From: Clostridiales bacterium
GTDB lineage: Bacteria; Bacillota; Clostridia; Monoglobales; Monoglobaceae
Direction of reading: 5' to 3'
Assembly: GCA_019419865.1 (NCBI GenBank)
Contig: JAHZIG010000001.1
Span: 227,596 to 291,595, forward strand
Length of the DNA stretch: 64,000 nt
Part shown: positions 15,533 to 26,283 of the stretch, piece after piece
How the letters are laid out: every line of letters starts with the position of its first letter
Position numbering within the stretch: the stretch's first letter is position 1
The notes under the pieces: generated by a model
What the model saw: the letters and a program-made list of their open reading frames with translations, nothing else
Database searches by the model: none
What the model was told of the DNA's origin: nothing
Translations under genes and position numbers: made by a program

Positions 15533-17875
15533 AAGTTCGCTCTTCAGGCTTTCCAATATCTTGTCCATGACGGCGTTTACTTCGTCGTCCGTGAGCGTTC
15601 TGTCCGCCGCGCGGAAAGTTATGGAGTACGCGACGCTCTTTTTGCCGACGCCGACCTGAGCGCCTTCGTATATATCGAACAGCTTATAGCTCTCGATTAT
15701 GTTCGAGCGGTTCTTATCTATTATCCTTTCGATCTCGCCGACGTTTATGCCCTTGTCCAAAACCATAGCTATATCGCGGCTTGTGGCCGGGAACTTCGGC
15801 AGCGCTTTATAATGCTTGTCAAACGTCGCCGAATCTAAAACCGTATTAAAGTCGAGCTCGGCGCAGTATACCTCGGCGCCTATCTTGAAGTTTTTCGCGA
15901 CCTCGGGGTGGACCTCGCCGATAACGCCCAATTTCTTATCGCCTATATATACCTCGGCGCAGCGTCCGGGGTGATAGGACGGATTCTCGCTCTGCGTTCT
16001 GAACGAATACTTGCCTATCCCCAGCTTATCCAGCAGAGCCTCGACGATCCCCTTGAGTTTATAGAAATCCGCGTCCCCGTACATACCGAGCGTTATTACC
16101 TGCTTCTCCTCGGGGAGCTCGCCCTTTTCGGTCGGGATATATATCGTAGCAAGTTCGAACAGCTCCGCCGCGTCGTGCCTGCGGTTGTAGTTCCCGCGCA
16201 GTATCTTGAGCATTGACGAGAGCGTAGTCGTCCTCATCACGCTGTTCTCCTCGCCGAGAGGGTTGGTTATTCTGACGACCTCGCCCATCTCGATGTTGGT
16301 CATCGCGTATTCTTTGGGGTCGATAAACGAATAGGTCATTATCTCGGACAGTCCGAAGGCTGTGAGCGCGTTTTTGACCTCGTCCTCGATCTTTTGCTTA
16401 AAGGTCTTGCCGCCGACCACTACCGCCGAATTCATCAGCGTGGACGGGATCTTGTCGTAGCCGTATATGCGGACGACTTCCTCGGATATGTCCGCCATCG
16501 ACTCTATATCCCCTCTGAACGTCGGAACGGTCACGGTCATATTATCCGTATCCACCTTAAAGTCGAGCCTCGTCAGATAGTCGATCATGTCCGCCTCGGG
16601 TATATCCGTGCCGAGGAAACGGTTCATCTTCTCCGGCTCGAACGGCAGAACGAGCGCCTCTTTCTTCTTGGAATAAACGTCTATCGCTCCTCCCACGACT
16701 TCGCAGGACGGCTGCATGTTTTTGAGCAGTTCGCAGGCGCGGTTGATAGCGTTCATACAGTTTTCGGGGTCTAAACCTTTCTCGAACAGCGCGGACGCGT
16801 CGGTGCGCATACCTAAGGCCTTCGCGCCGCGTCTTACCAATACCGCGCTGAAGTTAGCGCTCTCGAATAATACGTTTTCAGTATCGTCCGTGACCTCGGA
16901 GTTGGCTCCGCCCATGACTCCGGCGACGCCTATCGCGCGCTTGGTATCGGCTATCGCGATCATCTCGTGGGTCAGCGTTCTCGGCTGGTCGTCGAGGGTC
17001 TCGAGTTGTTCGCCCTCGGCCGCGCGGCGTACGATTATCTTTTTGCCCTCCACATGGTCGAGGTCGTAAGCGTGCATCGGCTGACCGTATTCGAGCATGA
17101 CGTAGTTGGTGACGTCCACCACGTTGTTTATCGCGCGGATACCGCAGGCCTTGAGCCGTCTCTGCATCCACTCCGGCGAGGGCTCTATCTTAACGTTTTT
17201 GACCACCCTGCCGACGTATCTTGAGCAGACGTCCGGGTCTTCTATCTCGATCGCGGCGTAATCGCTCGCGCTCTCGTCGTTTTCGTCGATCTTTATTTCA
17301 GGAATATTGAAATCCCTGTCAAACGTGGCCGCGACCTCCCGGGCGAGACCGATAATGCTCATGCAGTCCGGGCGGTTCGAGGTTATCTCAAACTCGGCCA
17401 CGCTCTCGTCGAGTCCTAAGACCTTGGTTATATCCTCGCCTATCGGCGTATCGTCGGGCAGGATCAGTATCCCGGTCGCGCGTTCTTCGGAGATACCGAG
17501 CTCGTCGGTCGAACACATCATACCGAAGCTCTCCACGCCGCGGAGCTTGCCCTTGGTTATCTTGACCCCGCCGGGGAGCAGGCTCTTGTGCTTGGCGACC
17601 GGAACGACCGCGCCCTCGAACACGTTCTTAGCGCCCGTGACTATCTGGATCGGCTCGCCTTCGCCGACGTCCACCTGGCAGACGACCAGCTTGTCCGCGT
17701 CCGGGTGCTTCTCTATTTTAAGTATTTTTCCGACGACGACGTTCTTGAATTCGCTCGCGGGATTGGTTATCTTCTCGACTATAGACCCGCTCATCGTCAT
17801 CTTATCGGCAAACTCGTTATCGGTTATGCCGTCGATATTCATATAATCTTTAAGCCATGAAATCGGTAAATTCAT
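15512..17875 (-). CDS. pheT: Phenylalanyl-tRNA synthetase beta chain
   Basis: With PheS it forms the alpha2-beta2 enzyme that charges tRNA-Phe. The 787 residues show the domains in order: tRNA-binding OB fold (about 39-150, VVVGKILKIEKHPDADKL), B3/B4 editing domain (about 205-370), B5 (about 400-475), the catalytic-like core, and a C-terminal ferredoxin-fold anticodon domain (about 695-785, FPATSRDIAMVLDK). The body ends near SLKSEL; the last six residues NVGIRD and TAG are repeat copy H. The kinase gene at 17921-18490 separates it from pheS. Confidence 0.96.
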   Translation of the reverse strand: MNLPISWLKDYMNIDGITDNEFADKMTMSGSIVEKITNPASEFKNVVVGKILKIEKHPDADKLVVCQVDVGEGEPIQIVTGAKNVFEGAVVPVAKHKSLLPGGVKITKGKLRGVESFGMMCSTDELGISEERATGILILPDDTPIGEDITKVLGLDESVAEFEITSNRPDCMSIIGLAREVAATFDRDFNIPEIKIDENDESASDYAAIEIEDPDVCSRYVGRVVKNVKIEPSPEWMQRRLKACGIRAINNVVDVTNYVMLEYGQPMHAYDLDHVEGKKIIVRRAAEGEQLETLDDQPRTLTHEMIAIADTKRAIGVAGVMGGANSEVTDDTENVLFESANFSAVLVRRGAKALGMRTDASALFEKGLDPENCMNAINRACELLKNMQPSCEVVGGAIDVYSKKKEALVLPFEPEKMNRFLGTDIPEADMIDYLTRLDFKVDTDNMTVTVPTFRGDIESMADISEEVVRIYGYDKIPSTLMNSAVVVGGKTFKQKIEDEVKNALTAFGLSEIMTYSFIDPKEYAMTNIEMGEVVRITNPLGEENSVMRTTTLSSMLKILRGNYNRRHDAAELFELATIYIPTEKGELPEEKQVITLGMYGDADFYKLKGIVEALLDKLGIGKYSFRTQSENPSYHPGRCAEVYIGDKKLGVIGEVHPEVAKNFKIGAEVYCAELDFNTVLDSATFDKHYKALPKFPATSRDIAMVLDKGINVGEIERIIDKNRSNIIESYKLFDIYEGAQVGVGKKSVAYSITFRAADRTLTDDEVNAVMDKILESLKSELNVGIRD

Positions 17876-17920
17876 TTTATATCATTCCTACTCTTTAGAT
17901 TTTTTCTATTATTAAATCTC

Positions 17921-18490
17921 TTATAAATCTCTTAGATCGTTTATATCCGCCAAATATCTTTCACTATCCTTGCGGCTGTGGAAAATATAGACGTTTTTGT
18001 CGGTATATTCTCTCAGCTTATCATATTTGGACTTCCTGTCTGCGCGACCTTTATGGAGTACCCAGAACGCGAATTCGAGGTCGAGCTTTTCGTCGCAGCC
18101 CTTGCCCATATCCGGCCTGGTCTTATTGTTGTAAATTATTCTCCGCTTTACGCAGTTTTTAAAGCAGATCAGCCGGTTTACGTCCATCATGATTATCGTA
18201 TCGGCCATATCAAGGCGTTCGTCATAGAGAACTTTGGTATAATTCCCCTCTATGATCCAGCGCTCTTTCAGCAGTTCGGGATAAAGCTTTGCGCGCATAT
18301 TCTCCCTGCTGTCCGCCCTCCAGCCCGGCAGCCAGAATAGGCTGTCCATATGTACGGGCTTGATATTGAGCTTACCGCCCAAACGCGCCGCAAGCGTCGA
18401 TTTTCCGCTTCCCGAAAACCCTATTATGGCTATCCGTTTCGGAAGAACGGCCGGTTTGGCGTAGATCCCGACCTTATCATTTATTCTCAT
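17921..18490 (-). CDS. P-loop kinase-like protein (topology-modulation / adenylate-kinase-like)
   Basis: 189 residues with a Walker A loop GFSGSGKST at 24-32, then DSLFWLPGW and RWIIEGNYTKVLYDERL. This pattern is found in the small nucleotide-kinase-like proteins annotated as DNA topology modulation protein FlaR. Substrate unknown. It sits inside the pheS-pheT operon with 16 bases to pheS and 45 to pheT, so it is co-transcribed with the synthetase. The first about 17 residues are extra relative to the fold and the start could be further in. Confidence 0.75.
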   Translation of the reverse strand: MRINDKVGIYAKPAVLPKRIAIIGFSGSGKSTLAARLGGKLNIKPVHMDSLFWLPGWRADSRENMRAKLYPELLKERWIIEGNYTKVLYDERLDMADTIIMMDVNRLICFKNCVKRRIIYNNKTRPDMGKGCDEKLDLEFAFWVLHKGRADRKSKYDKLREYTDKNVYIFHSRKDSERYLADINDLRDL

Positions 18491-18506
18491 AGATACGGCC
18501 GAAATC

Positions 18507-19526
18507 TTAGAATTGTTTCAAGAACCCAATATCGTTCTCGAAGAACAGCCTCAGGTCGTCTATGTCGTACCTGAACATGGTCACGCGCTCAAGTCCGATA
18601 CCGAAGGCGAAGCCCGAATATATTTCGGGGTCGATGTCGCAGTTTTTAAGCACCTTGGGATGGACCATGCCGCAGCCCAAGATCTCTATCCAGCCCTCGC
18701 CTTTACAGATACGGCAGCCCTCGCCTCCGCAGTTGAAGCAGGATATATCGACCTCCGCGCTCGGCTCTGTAAACGGGAAGTGGTGCGGTCTGAATCTGAG
18801 TTTGGTATCCTCGCCGTACAGCTTTTTGACGAAAACTTCGAGCGTTCCCTTAAGGTCGGCCATGGTTATGCCCTTATCGACCACGAGCCCCTCTATCTGA
18901 TGGAATACCGGCGAATGCGTCGCGTCCACCGTGTCGCTCCTGAACACCTTGCCCGGGGCTATGACCCTGATCGGCGGCTTCTGGTTCTCCATGACCCTTA
19001 CCTGGACCGGCGAGGTCTGAGTTCTGAGGACGATGTTCTCGTCAATGTAGAACGTGTCCTGAGTATCGCGCGCGGGGTGATCCTTAGGGATATTGAGCGC
19101 CTCGAAGTTGTAGTAGTCCAGCTCGACCTCGGGGCCCTCGGCGATAGAAAAGCCCATGCCGATAAAGATATCCTTAAGGTCGTCGAGGACGGTCGTCAGC
19201 GGGTGTTTTTTTCCGTATACGGGGCGTTTGCCCGGCACGGTAACGTCTAACGTCTCGTTTCTTAGTTTAGCCGCGGCGGCCGCTTTTTTCAAGGCTTCGG
19301 CCTTCTCGGAGAGCGCGTTCTCGACGAAGCTCCTGACCTCGTTGGCGAGCTTGCCCATAGCGGGGCGCTCCTCCTTGGAGAGTTTGCCCATCTCTTTCAT
19401 CGCCGCGGTCAGTTCGCCCTTCTTGCCCAGGAACTTGATCCTGAGCTGTTCAAGCTCGGCCAGATCGGCCGCCTCTTTAAGCCGAGCCTCGGCCGCGGCT
19501 TTGATCGCGCTTAATTGCTCTTTCAT
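18507..19526 (-). CDS. pheS: Phenylalanyl-tRNA synthetase alpha chain
   Basis: Catalytic subunit of PheRS, 339 residues from the ATG at 19526. I chose this start because GGAGGT lies just upstream, within the first codons of a five-codon longer frame. The N-terminal coiled coil (about 1-85) is followed by the class II core with [15 protein letters not shown], a Cys-rich [17 protein letters not shown] element and motif 3 [18 protein letters not shown]. No T-box leader was found upstream. Confidence 0.96.
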   Translation of the reverse strand: MKEQLSAIKAAAEARLKEAADLAELEQLRIKFLGKKGELTAAMKEMGKLSKEERPAMGKLANEVRSFVENALSEKAEALKKAAAAAKLRNETLDVTVPGKRPVYGKKHPLTTVLDDLKDIFIGMGFSIAEGPEVELDYYNFEALNIPKDHPARDTQDTFYIDENIVLRTQTSPVQVRVMENQKPPIRVIAPGKVFRSDTVDATHSPVFHQIEGLVVDKGITMADLKGTLEVFVKKLYGEDTKLRFRPHHFPFTEPSAEVDISCFNCGGEGCRICKGEGWIEILGCGMVHPKVLKNCDIDPEIYSGFAFGIGLERVTMFRYDIDDLRLFFENDIGFLKQF

Positions 19527-19581
19527 ATATATAACCTCCATTTTGATTAGTTATTCGGTTTATACGTTTATACACCGTTTC

Positions 19582-19610
19582 AGAATACCACATATCCGGC
19601 GCGTTTGCAA
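19582..19610 (-). promoter_or_regulatory. Probable pheS promoter
   Basis: On the minus strand TTGCAA (19610-19605), 17 bases, TATTCT (19587-19582), about 55 bases before pheS. It directly adjoins repeat copy I. Confidence 0.5.
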
Positions 19611-19617
19611 GTAAAAA

Positions 19618-19785
19618 TAGGAATTAGGTATTAGAAATTAGAGATTAGGAACGTAAAACGCTTCTGTAGCTTTAAAAACGGCTTCTGCAGCGCGATAGGA
19701 AAACCGAGTATTCCATTTTCCGCAAACAGAGCCGTCGGGCGTTAAAGCGGCAAATTTCCGCCCCTATTCGCTAATCGCTACGTTG
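19618..19785 (-). repeat. GATTAG-heptad repeat, copy I (reverse orientation)
   Basis: Left array GAATTAGGTATTAGAAATTA..., interior AAAACGCTTCTGTAGC and GGAAAACCGAGTATTCC, arm GGGCGTTAAAGCGGC, right end CTAATCGCTACGTTG. It lies between the divergent pheS and the stalk-like gene. Confidence 0.85.
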
Positions 19786-19999
19786 CAGCATAAGCCGTTT
19801 TTACGTTATAGCTAAGATTTATATATATTTTTAAATTTTTGCTAAAAACATGGAACAATTTCACAAAATATATAGTCTTATTAGTATAATATTATCGATT
19901 TATTTCCGCGGGGAACGAAATAAACGATCGTCCGCCTCGAACGCAAACTTTAAAAACAAATAAATTCAATAAATATCAATAGCGCAAGGGGGTTTATGT

Positions 20000-21730
20000 A
20001 TGAAAAAACTTATCAAACTATCGATTTTAGCCGGATCGCTCACGGTCCTGGCCGTTTGCCTATTCAGCGCTATAACGGCGAGCGCGGCGGTCGGCGACGT
20101 GACCGACACTATCTACACGACAGATATCCAGACCCAAGTCGACGGGCGGAGTATAAAGGGCTACGCCATTGACGGCGAGACGCTTATCGCGCTCGAGGAC
20201 TTGGAAGACTACGGCTTTACCGTCTACTACAACGACAACATCAGAAGCGTATTCGTCACCAAGACCGGGAGCGTCGACCCGAACTTCAACCCATATATCC
20301 CGCGCGGCGAGGTCGGCGGCACGGCGGGTTACGTCTATGAGACCGATATAAAGGCGTACCTCAACGGCAAGCAGATCGAAGCGTACGCGATCGACGGGCA
20401 GATGGTCGCCAAGGTCGAGACGATGGGCATGGATTACGAAAACGAATACAGCTACTACATTGATACCAGACCGTATTTTATGAGCTATACCTACGACGAC
20501 AGTCAAAGACTCCTCTCCCTCTACACGAACGTATCCGACTACAGCGACAACGCTAACTTAGCCTCAGCGCTGATAAGCAACGCGTTCTTAAGAGACAGGG
20601 CGGGACTTATGGAGACCACCAACTACTACCGCGTCGGCTCGACCTGGCTGTTTCAAAAGCGGATCGGCGGCCTGCCTCACGGCGACAGTCTAAACAGGCA
20701 TTACGCCCTGTACGATTCGGGGCTTTGGGTGGATATCTACCGGATAGCTCAGCTCTACTACCTAAGACCGTCCGAATACCGCATGGCGAGCGACGGCGAC
20801 ACCGTATATTTCAAGCATACCACGACCGAGGGACTGACCGAATATAAACAGATAGAACTCAGCTCTCTGCACGTATTCCCGGCCAGCGAGGCCGAGTATA
20901 ACTCCGCGCTTAGCGTGATGACCGATTCGGATTTCAGCTACACGGTAAACGGGGTCGCTCTCCCCGCGTATTCGATGGGCGGCAAGGACTATCTGAGGCT
21001 TGCGGACTTTGAAAACTGCGGCTTTAGATACTTCACAAACGGCTACTTTGCAAGCGCGGTATACGACTCGGATATAACGATAAACAAAAACGCGGTCGTA
21101 AACCGAGTCGATACCGAGAGATACCGCCCCGCGATCCAGGACTACGATACCGCCGCGGTATTTCTAAACGGCGCCGAGCTGACCGACTCGGACGGCGGCT
21201 ACGTTATCCGCTGCGGCGACGACATTTTTGTGAACGCGTCCGACATATGCGACATGACCGACCGAGGCGAGGAGGTAATAAACTCCTACACCGGCTACGG
21301 CGCCTCTAAAGGCTGTCATCTCCAAGGCGATCTGGATATCTTGAACTCAACGTTTAACCTAAACTCGGAGGACGCGCTCTACCCCGCCGAACTCGAAGAG
21401 GCGGCTCTGCTCAGAATAAACAACGCGCAATACGACGATACAACCCCGACCGAATATTCATACAGCGACTGCGATATATACGTAACGAGCGACGTTATGA
21501 ACGTCATGGGTCGGAATACCAGAGTGTATTACGCGTACGTGATGACCGAGGACGAGATCTTTATGGACGTAGGCCGGATGTCGATGTACTACCTGATGGG
21601 CGAAGAGAACGTTAACGACCCCGGCTTTTTAACCGGCGTAGAGGTAAACGAACGCGCAGGAACGATAACGTTCGATTACGGCGGCGGACTGAGCTGCGAG
21701 ATGGAGCTGGACGAATTTAGTTTTAGATGA
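20000..21730 (+). CDS. Exported protein with stalk-type repeats, function unknown
   Basis: 576 residues. A signal peptide occupies about 1-29 (LAVCLFSAITASAAVG). The mature part has four related units, each a hydrophilic strand NG/DG followed by a GETLIALEDLEDYGFTVYYN-like segment, at about 45-85, 115-155, 315-355 and 385-420. They resemble the copper amine oxidase N-terminal or stalk domains that clostridia use as spacers in cell-wall proteins. I see no catalytic motif, SLH or sortase signal. GGGGG precedes the ATG. It stands alone. Confidence 0.75.
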   Translation: MKKLIKLSILAGSLTVLAVCLFSAITASAAVGDVTDTIYTTDIQTQVDGRSIKGYAIDGETLIALEDLEDYGFTVYYNDNIRSVFVTKTGSVDPNFNPYIPRGEVGGTAGYVYETDIKAYLNGKQIEAYAIDGQMVAKVETMGMDYENEYSYYIDTRPYFMSYTYDDSQRLLSLYTNVSDYSDNANLASALISNAFLRDRAGLMETTNYYRVGSTWLFQKRIGGLPHGDSLNRHYALYDSGLWVDIYRIAQLYYLRPSEYRMASDGDTVYFKHTTTEGLTEYKQIELSSLHVFPASEAEYNSALSVMTDSDFSYTVNGVALPAYSMGGKDYLRLADFENCGFRYFTNGYFASAVYDSDITINKNAVVNRVDTERYRPAIQDYDTAAVFLNGAELTDSDGGYVIRCGDDIFVNASDICDMTDRGEEVINSYTGYGASKGCHLQGDLDILNSTFNLNSEDALYPAELEEAALLRINNAQYDDTTPTEYSYSDCDIYVTSDVMNVMGRNTRVYYAYVMTEDEIFMDVGRMSMYYLMGEENVNDPGFLTGVEVNERAGTITFDYGGGLSCEMELDEFSFR

Positions 21731-21807
21731 GCGAGGTCGGCGCGATTGTATAATTTAAAAAAGAAAAACTTTTTGATAACAATTTGAACGTAAAACAATA
21801 AAGCAAA

Positions 21808-21852
21808 CGCGGCCGCTCCCACTGTCGAGAACCGCCGCGCTTACTTTTGGCT
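21808..21852 (+). terminator. Probable terminator after the stalk-like gene
   Basis: CGCGGC pairs with GCCGCG around a longer loop, followed by CTTACTTTTGG. Moderate stem, moderate U content. The rest of 21731-22005 shows nothing recognisable. Confidence 0.4.
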
Positions 21853-22003
21853 AACCGATAATTCAATTATATTATACGCCGACATTTATATAATGTCAAG
21901 CGCCGTTTGGAATTTTACAATAAATTTTTTCAGCCGACAGACCCGCTCATTCGACCCGCTAAAGATTAGGCTAAAAGGCCGTCTCCCGCTTTTATTCCAA
22001 ATA

Positions 22004-22046
22004 AGAAAACCCCCGCCCGCCAAACGCAAAGCGTTGGCGAACGGGA
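22004..22046 (-). terminator. Terminator after gdhA
   Basis: On the minus strand CCCGTTCGCCAACGC pairs with GCGTTTGGCGGGCGGG, then GGTTTTCTTATTT. Confidence 0.75.
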
Positions 22047-22096
22047 GACCTTCATTTTGATTTTATTTATTTACTAAAATTCAAATTCGGCTAAAC

Positions 22097-23449
<1,353 letters not shown>

Positions 23450-23544
23450 TCACTTCTCCTTTATATATAATATAATTTAATTTTTTACGGATTAAAATAT
23501 ATCAGCAGACTGATTATCTTTTGTTGTTTTAATTAATCCCGCCG

Positions 23545-23571
23545 CCAATAGCAAACTCCCGCCGCTATTGG
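23545..23571. other. Perfect hairpin between nfnB and gdhA
   Basis: CCAATAGC and GCTATTGG form a perfect 8-bp stem. No U-run follows, so it is more likely an mRNA processing or stability element than a terminator. Confidence 0.4.
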
Positions 23572-23671
23572 CTTGGACGTTCGCGTCTATTTATTTTTAA
23601 GACAACCTATTCTCAAGACGATTCCTAAAACCGTTTCTCGAGACGATTTTTCTTAAGAACTCTTCTTAATA

Positions 23672-25072
23672 CTATTTCTTCTTATTCTTAAGATATTCGT
23701 CGATAGAAGCCGCCGCTGTCTTGCCCGCGCCCATCGCGAGAATAACCGTAGCCGCGCCTGTCACGACGTCGCCGCCTGCGTATACGCCCTGCTTGCTGGT
23801 CTCGCCGGTCTCTTCCTTAGCGACGATACAGCCCCATTTGTTGGTCTCGAGGTCGGGCGTGGTGTTCTTGATAAGCGGGTTAGGCGTCTGCCCTATCGCT
23901 ATGACCACCGAGTCCGCGTCCAGCGTGAACTCCGACCCTTCTACCGGAACCGGTCTGCGTCTGCCCGACGCGTCGGGTTCGCCGAGTTCCATTCTGATAC
24001 ACTCGACCTTATCCACCCAGCCGTCTTCGGTTCCCAGTATCCTAACCGGGTTGTTGAGCAGCTTGAACTCGATACCCTCTTCCTTCGCGTGATGTATCTC
24101 CTCGAGTCTCGCGGGCATCTCCTCTTCGCTTCTTCTGTATACTATGTAAACGTGCTTAGCGCCGAGACGCTTAGCCGACCTCGCGGCGTCCATCGCCACG
24201 TTGCCGCCGCCCACGACCACTACGTTGTCGCCTACGAATATCGGCGTGTCGTATTCGGGATATTTATACGCCTTCATCAAGTTGATACGGGTCAAGAACT
24301 CGTTCGCCGAATATACGCCGTTTAAGTTCTCGCCGTCTATCTTCATAAAGCTCGGAAGTCCGGCGCCCGTTCCTATAAACACCGCGTCGAAGCCCTCCTC
24401 GTTTAGCAGCTCGTCGACCGACAGGACTTTGCCTATTACCATGTTGGTCATGATCTCGACGCCGAGCTCCTTGAGCTTATCGACTTCCTTTTTAACTATG
24501 TCCTTAGGCAGACGGAACTCCGGTATACCGTATACCAGCACGCCGCCCGGCGTATGGAACGCCTCGAACACCGTCACCTTATAACCCAGCTTCGCCAGGT
24601 CTCCGGCGCAGGTGAGTCCCGACGGACCCGCTCCTACTATCGCGACCTTCATCCCGTTCGGCTCGGCCTTGGAAAGCGTTTCGCAGCAGTTTTTCATAAA
24701 CCAGTCCGCCACGAACCTCTCGAGCCTGCCTATAGCCACCGGCTCGCCCTTGACGCCTCTTACGCAGAATTTCTCGCACTGGCTCTCCTGAGGACATACG
24801 CGTCCGCAGACTGCCGGAAGCGAGCTGGTCTCCTGTATCTTATGATAAGCCTCGGCGAACTTGCCCTCCGCTACCAGCTTGATAAAGTCGGGTATCTGAA
24901 CCATTACCGGGCAGCCCTTCATGCACGGCTTATGCTTGCAATTCAAGCAGCGCGTCGCCTCCTCGATCGCCATCTCTTCGGTGTAACCCGTCGCGACCTC
25001 TTCAAAGTTCTTGTTTCTTATATTCGGATCCTGTTCCGGCATCTTTACCTTTTCAAGCGACATATTAGGCAT
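23672..25072 (-). CDS. nfnB: Nfn transhydrogenase large subunit / glutamate synthase-like NADPH oxidoreductase
   Basis: 466 residues homologous to the small subunit of glutamate synthase. N-terminal cysteine sets CLNCKHKPCMKGCPV and CGRVCPQESQCEKFC (about 42-108) hold two Fe4S4 clusters. Two dinucleotide-binding folds follow (VAIVGAGPSGLTCAGDLAK near 145; VVVGGGNVAMDAARSAKRLG near 285). With the next gene it forms NfnAB, which uses NADH plus reduced ferredoxin to make NADPH by electron bifurcation. The start overlaps the nfnA stop by eight bases. No gltB-type large subunit is nearby, which favours Nfn over glutamate synthase. Confidence 0.88.
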   Translation of the reverse strand: MPNMSLEKVKMPEQDPNIRNKNFEEVATGYTEEMAIEEATRCLNCKHKPCMKGCPVMVQIPDFIKLVAEGKFAEAYHKIQETSSLPAVCGRVCPQESQCEKFCVRGVKGEPVAIGRLERFVADWFMKNCCETLSKAEPNGMKVAIVGAGPSGLTCAGDLAKLGYKVTVFEAFHTPGGVLVYGIPEFRLPKDIVKKEVDKLKELGVEIMTNMVIGKVLSVDELLNEEGFDAVFIGTGAGLPSFMKIDGENLNGVYSANEFLTRINLMKAYKYPEYDTPIFVGDNVVVVGGGNVAMDAARSAKRLGAKHVYIVYRRSEEEMPARLEEIHHAKEEGIEFKLLNNPVRILGTEDGWVDKVECIRMELGEPDASGRRRPVPVEGSEFTLDADSVVIAIGQTPNPLIKNTTPDLETNKWGCIVAKEETGETSKQGVYAGGDVVTGAATVILAMGAGKTAAASIDEYLKNKKK

Positions 25073-25910
25073 TGTTCATCCCCTCCAATCTGCATCTGTG
25101 CTCCTTGCGCGCCCTGTCCTCCTGCGTCTTGAACATTCTCGAACGCAGTATCGCCTGGTCGAAATCGACCTGGTGTCCGTCAAAATCGGGTCCGTCCACG
25201 CACGCGAACTTGGTCTCGCCGCCAACCGTCACGCGGCAGCCGCCGCACATTCCCGTTCCGTCTATCATTATCGGGTTCATGCTGACTATCGTCTTTATGT
25301 CGTATTTCTTAGTAAGGTCGCAGACCGCCTTCATCATAACGAGCGGACCTATCGCGACCACAAGATCGTACTTGTTCCCCGCCTCTATAAGCTCCTCGAG
25401 CTTCGCGGTGACGAATCCTTTATTGCCGTTCGAGCCGTCGTCGGTCATGGTATATAGATTCGTGCAGGCGTCCTTACATAGATCCTCTATTATTATCAAG
25501 TCCTTATTCCTAAAGCCGTTTATCATATCGACCCGGACTCCCATACCGTGAAGCTTTTTAGCCTGCGGATACGCGATGGCGGTACCCAGTCCGCCGCCGA
25601 TGACGGCGACGTTTTTAACGTCTTCAAAATGCGACGCCACGCCCAAAGGACCCACGAAATCCTGAAGGCTGTCGCCCTCCTGAAGTTCGTTTAATAGCTC
25701 GGTCGTCTCGCCGACCACCTGGAAAATTATCGTAACGGTCCCCTTTTCCCTGTCGAAATCGGCGATGGTAAAGGGAACGCGTTCTCCGCGCTCGTCTACT
25801 CTGAGTATTATAAACTGCCCCGGCTCGGCTTTTTTAGCTATATACGGAGCCTCGACCTCGATAAGCGATACGGTCGGGTTTAAAACCTCTTTTCTAACGA
25901 TCTTATACAA
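25065..25910 (-). CDS. nfnA: Nfn transhydrogenase small subunit (ferredoxin-NADP reductase-like)
   Basis: 281 residues. FAD-binding barrel at the N terminus (EPGQFIILRVDERGERVPFT), NAD-binding part (AVIGGGLGTAIAYPQAKKLH), and a C-terminal Fe2S2 site with Cys in GTGMCGGCRVTVGG and FACVDGP. It is the same family as dihydroorotate dehydrogenase electron-transfer and sulfide dehydrogenase subunits. The overlap with nfnB marks it as NfnA. The start is TTG, set by GGAGGTG six bases upstream. Promoter at 25994-26022. Confidence 0.88.
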   Translation of the reverse strand: MYKIVRKEVLNPTVSLIEVEAPYIAKKAEPGQFIILRVDERGERVPFTIADFDREKGTVTIIFQVVGETTELLNELQEGDSLQDFVGPLGVASHFEDVKNVAVIGGGLGTAIAYPQAKKLHGMGVRVDMINGFRNKDLIIIEDLCKDACTNLYTMTDDGSNGNKGFVTAKLEELIEAGNKYDLVVAIGPLVMMKAVCDLTKKYDIKTIVSMNPIMIDGTGMCGGCRVTVGGETKFACVDGPDFDGHQVDFDQAILRSRMFKTQEDRARKEHRCRLEGMNNA

Positions 25911-25993
25911 TTATTACACCTCCATAAGTTTATGAGGATAGCTTAGTACACTTTCTCTATCCTTATCGCTGTTTTATATCTGTCCAGCTATGA

Positions 25994-26022
25994 ATTTTAT
26001 CATAAACAATCCGCAATATCAA
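25994..26022 (-). promoter_or_regulatory. nfnAB promoter
   Basis: On the minus strand TTGATA (26022-26017), 17 bases, TAAAAT (25999-25994). The leader contains a GGATAG/CTATCC hairpin before the ribosome binding site. Confidence 0.55.
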
Positions 26023-26067
26023 TATGTAAAATTCACATACTTTTACAAACATACGATTTATTATATC

Positions 26068-26099
26068 AAAAAAAGGGTATAGTCAAAAAGACTACACCC
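26068..26099 (-). terminator. Strong terminator of the 26.1 kb small RNA
   Basis: On the minus strand GGGTGTAGTC pairs with GACTATACCC around TTTTT, followed by seven T. It separates the small RNA from the nfnAB promoter. Confidence 0.85.
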
Positions 26100-26195
26100 C
26101 ATTGTGCGCCGTTGAACAATATAATAAATTTTATATAATAAATTTTAACCGTAACTTCGGGCAGCGCCATTGCTGTTATCCCAAAGCCTCACTAA
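26070..26195 (-). ncRNA. Candidate small RNA, about 125 nt
   Basis: A perfect promoter (26202-26230) and a strong terminator (26068-26099) bracket about 125 bases without a convincing reading frame. Near the 5' end GGGATAACAGC pairs with GCTGCCC around AATGGC; a long AT-rich single-stranded part follows. It does not match any riboswitch or small RNA consensus I recall (SRP, 6S, T-box, glnA, fluoride, ZTP were considered). It may be an independent small RNA or a leader for nfnAB. Confidence 0.55.
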
Positions 26196-26201
26196 ATAAA
26201 T

Positions 26202-26230
26202 ATTATATATTTATGCTTCTAATATGTCAA
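26202..26230 (-). promoter_or_regulatory. Consensus sigma-A promoter of the small RNA
   Basis: On the minus strand TTGACA (26230-26225), 17 bases, TATAAT (26207-26202). It lies just downstream of the gpsA stop, so it is not needed for gpsA. Confidence 0.8.
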
Positions 26231-26283
26231 TACTTTTTTTGGCGTTTATCAAATTTTTTTATAAGCCCGTCTCCGGATAGAAC

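Noticed and set aside
19527..19620. T-box leader upstream of pheS
   Set aside because: No specifier hairpin or GGGTGGTACC-type T-box sequence was found between pheS and its promoter.
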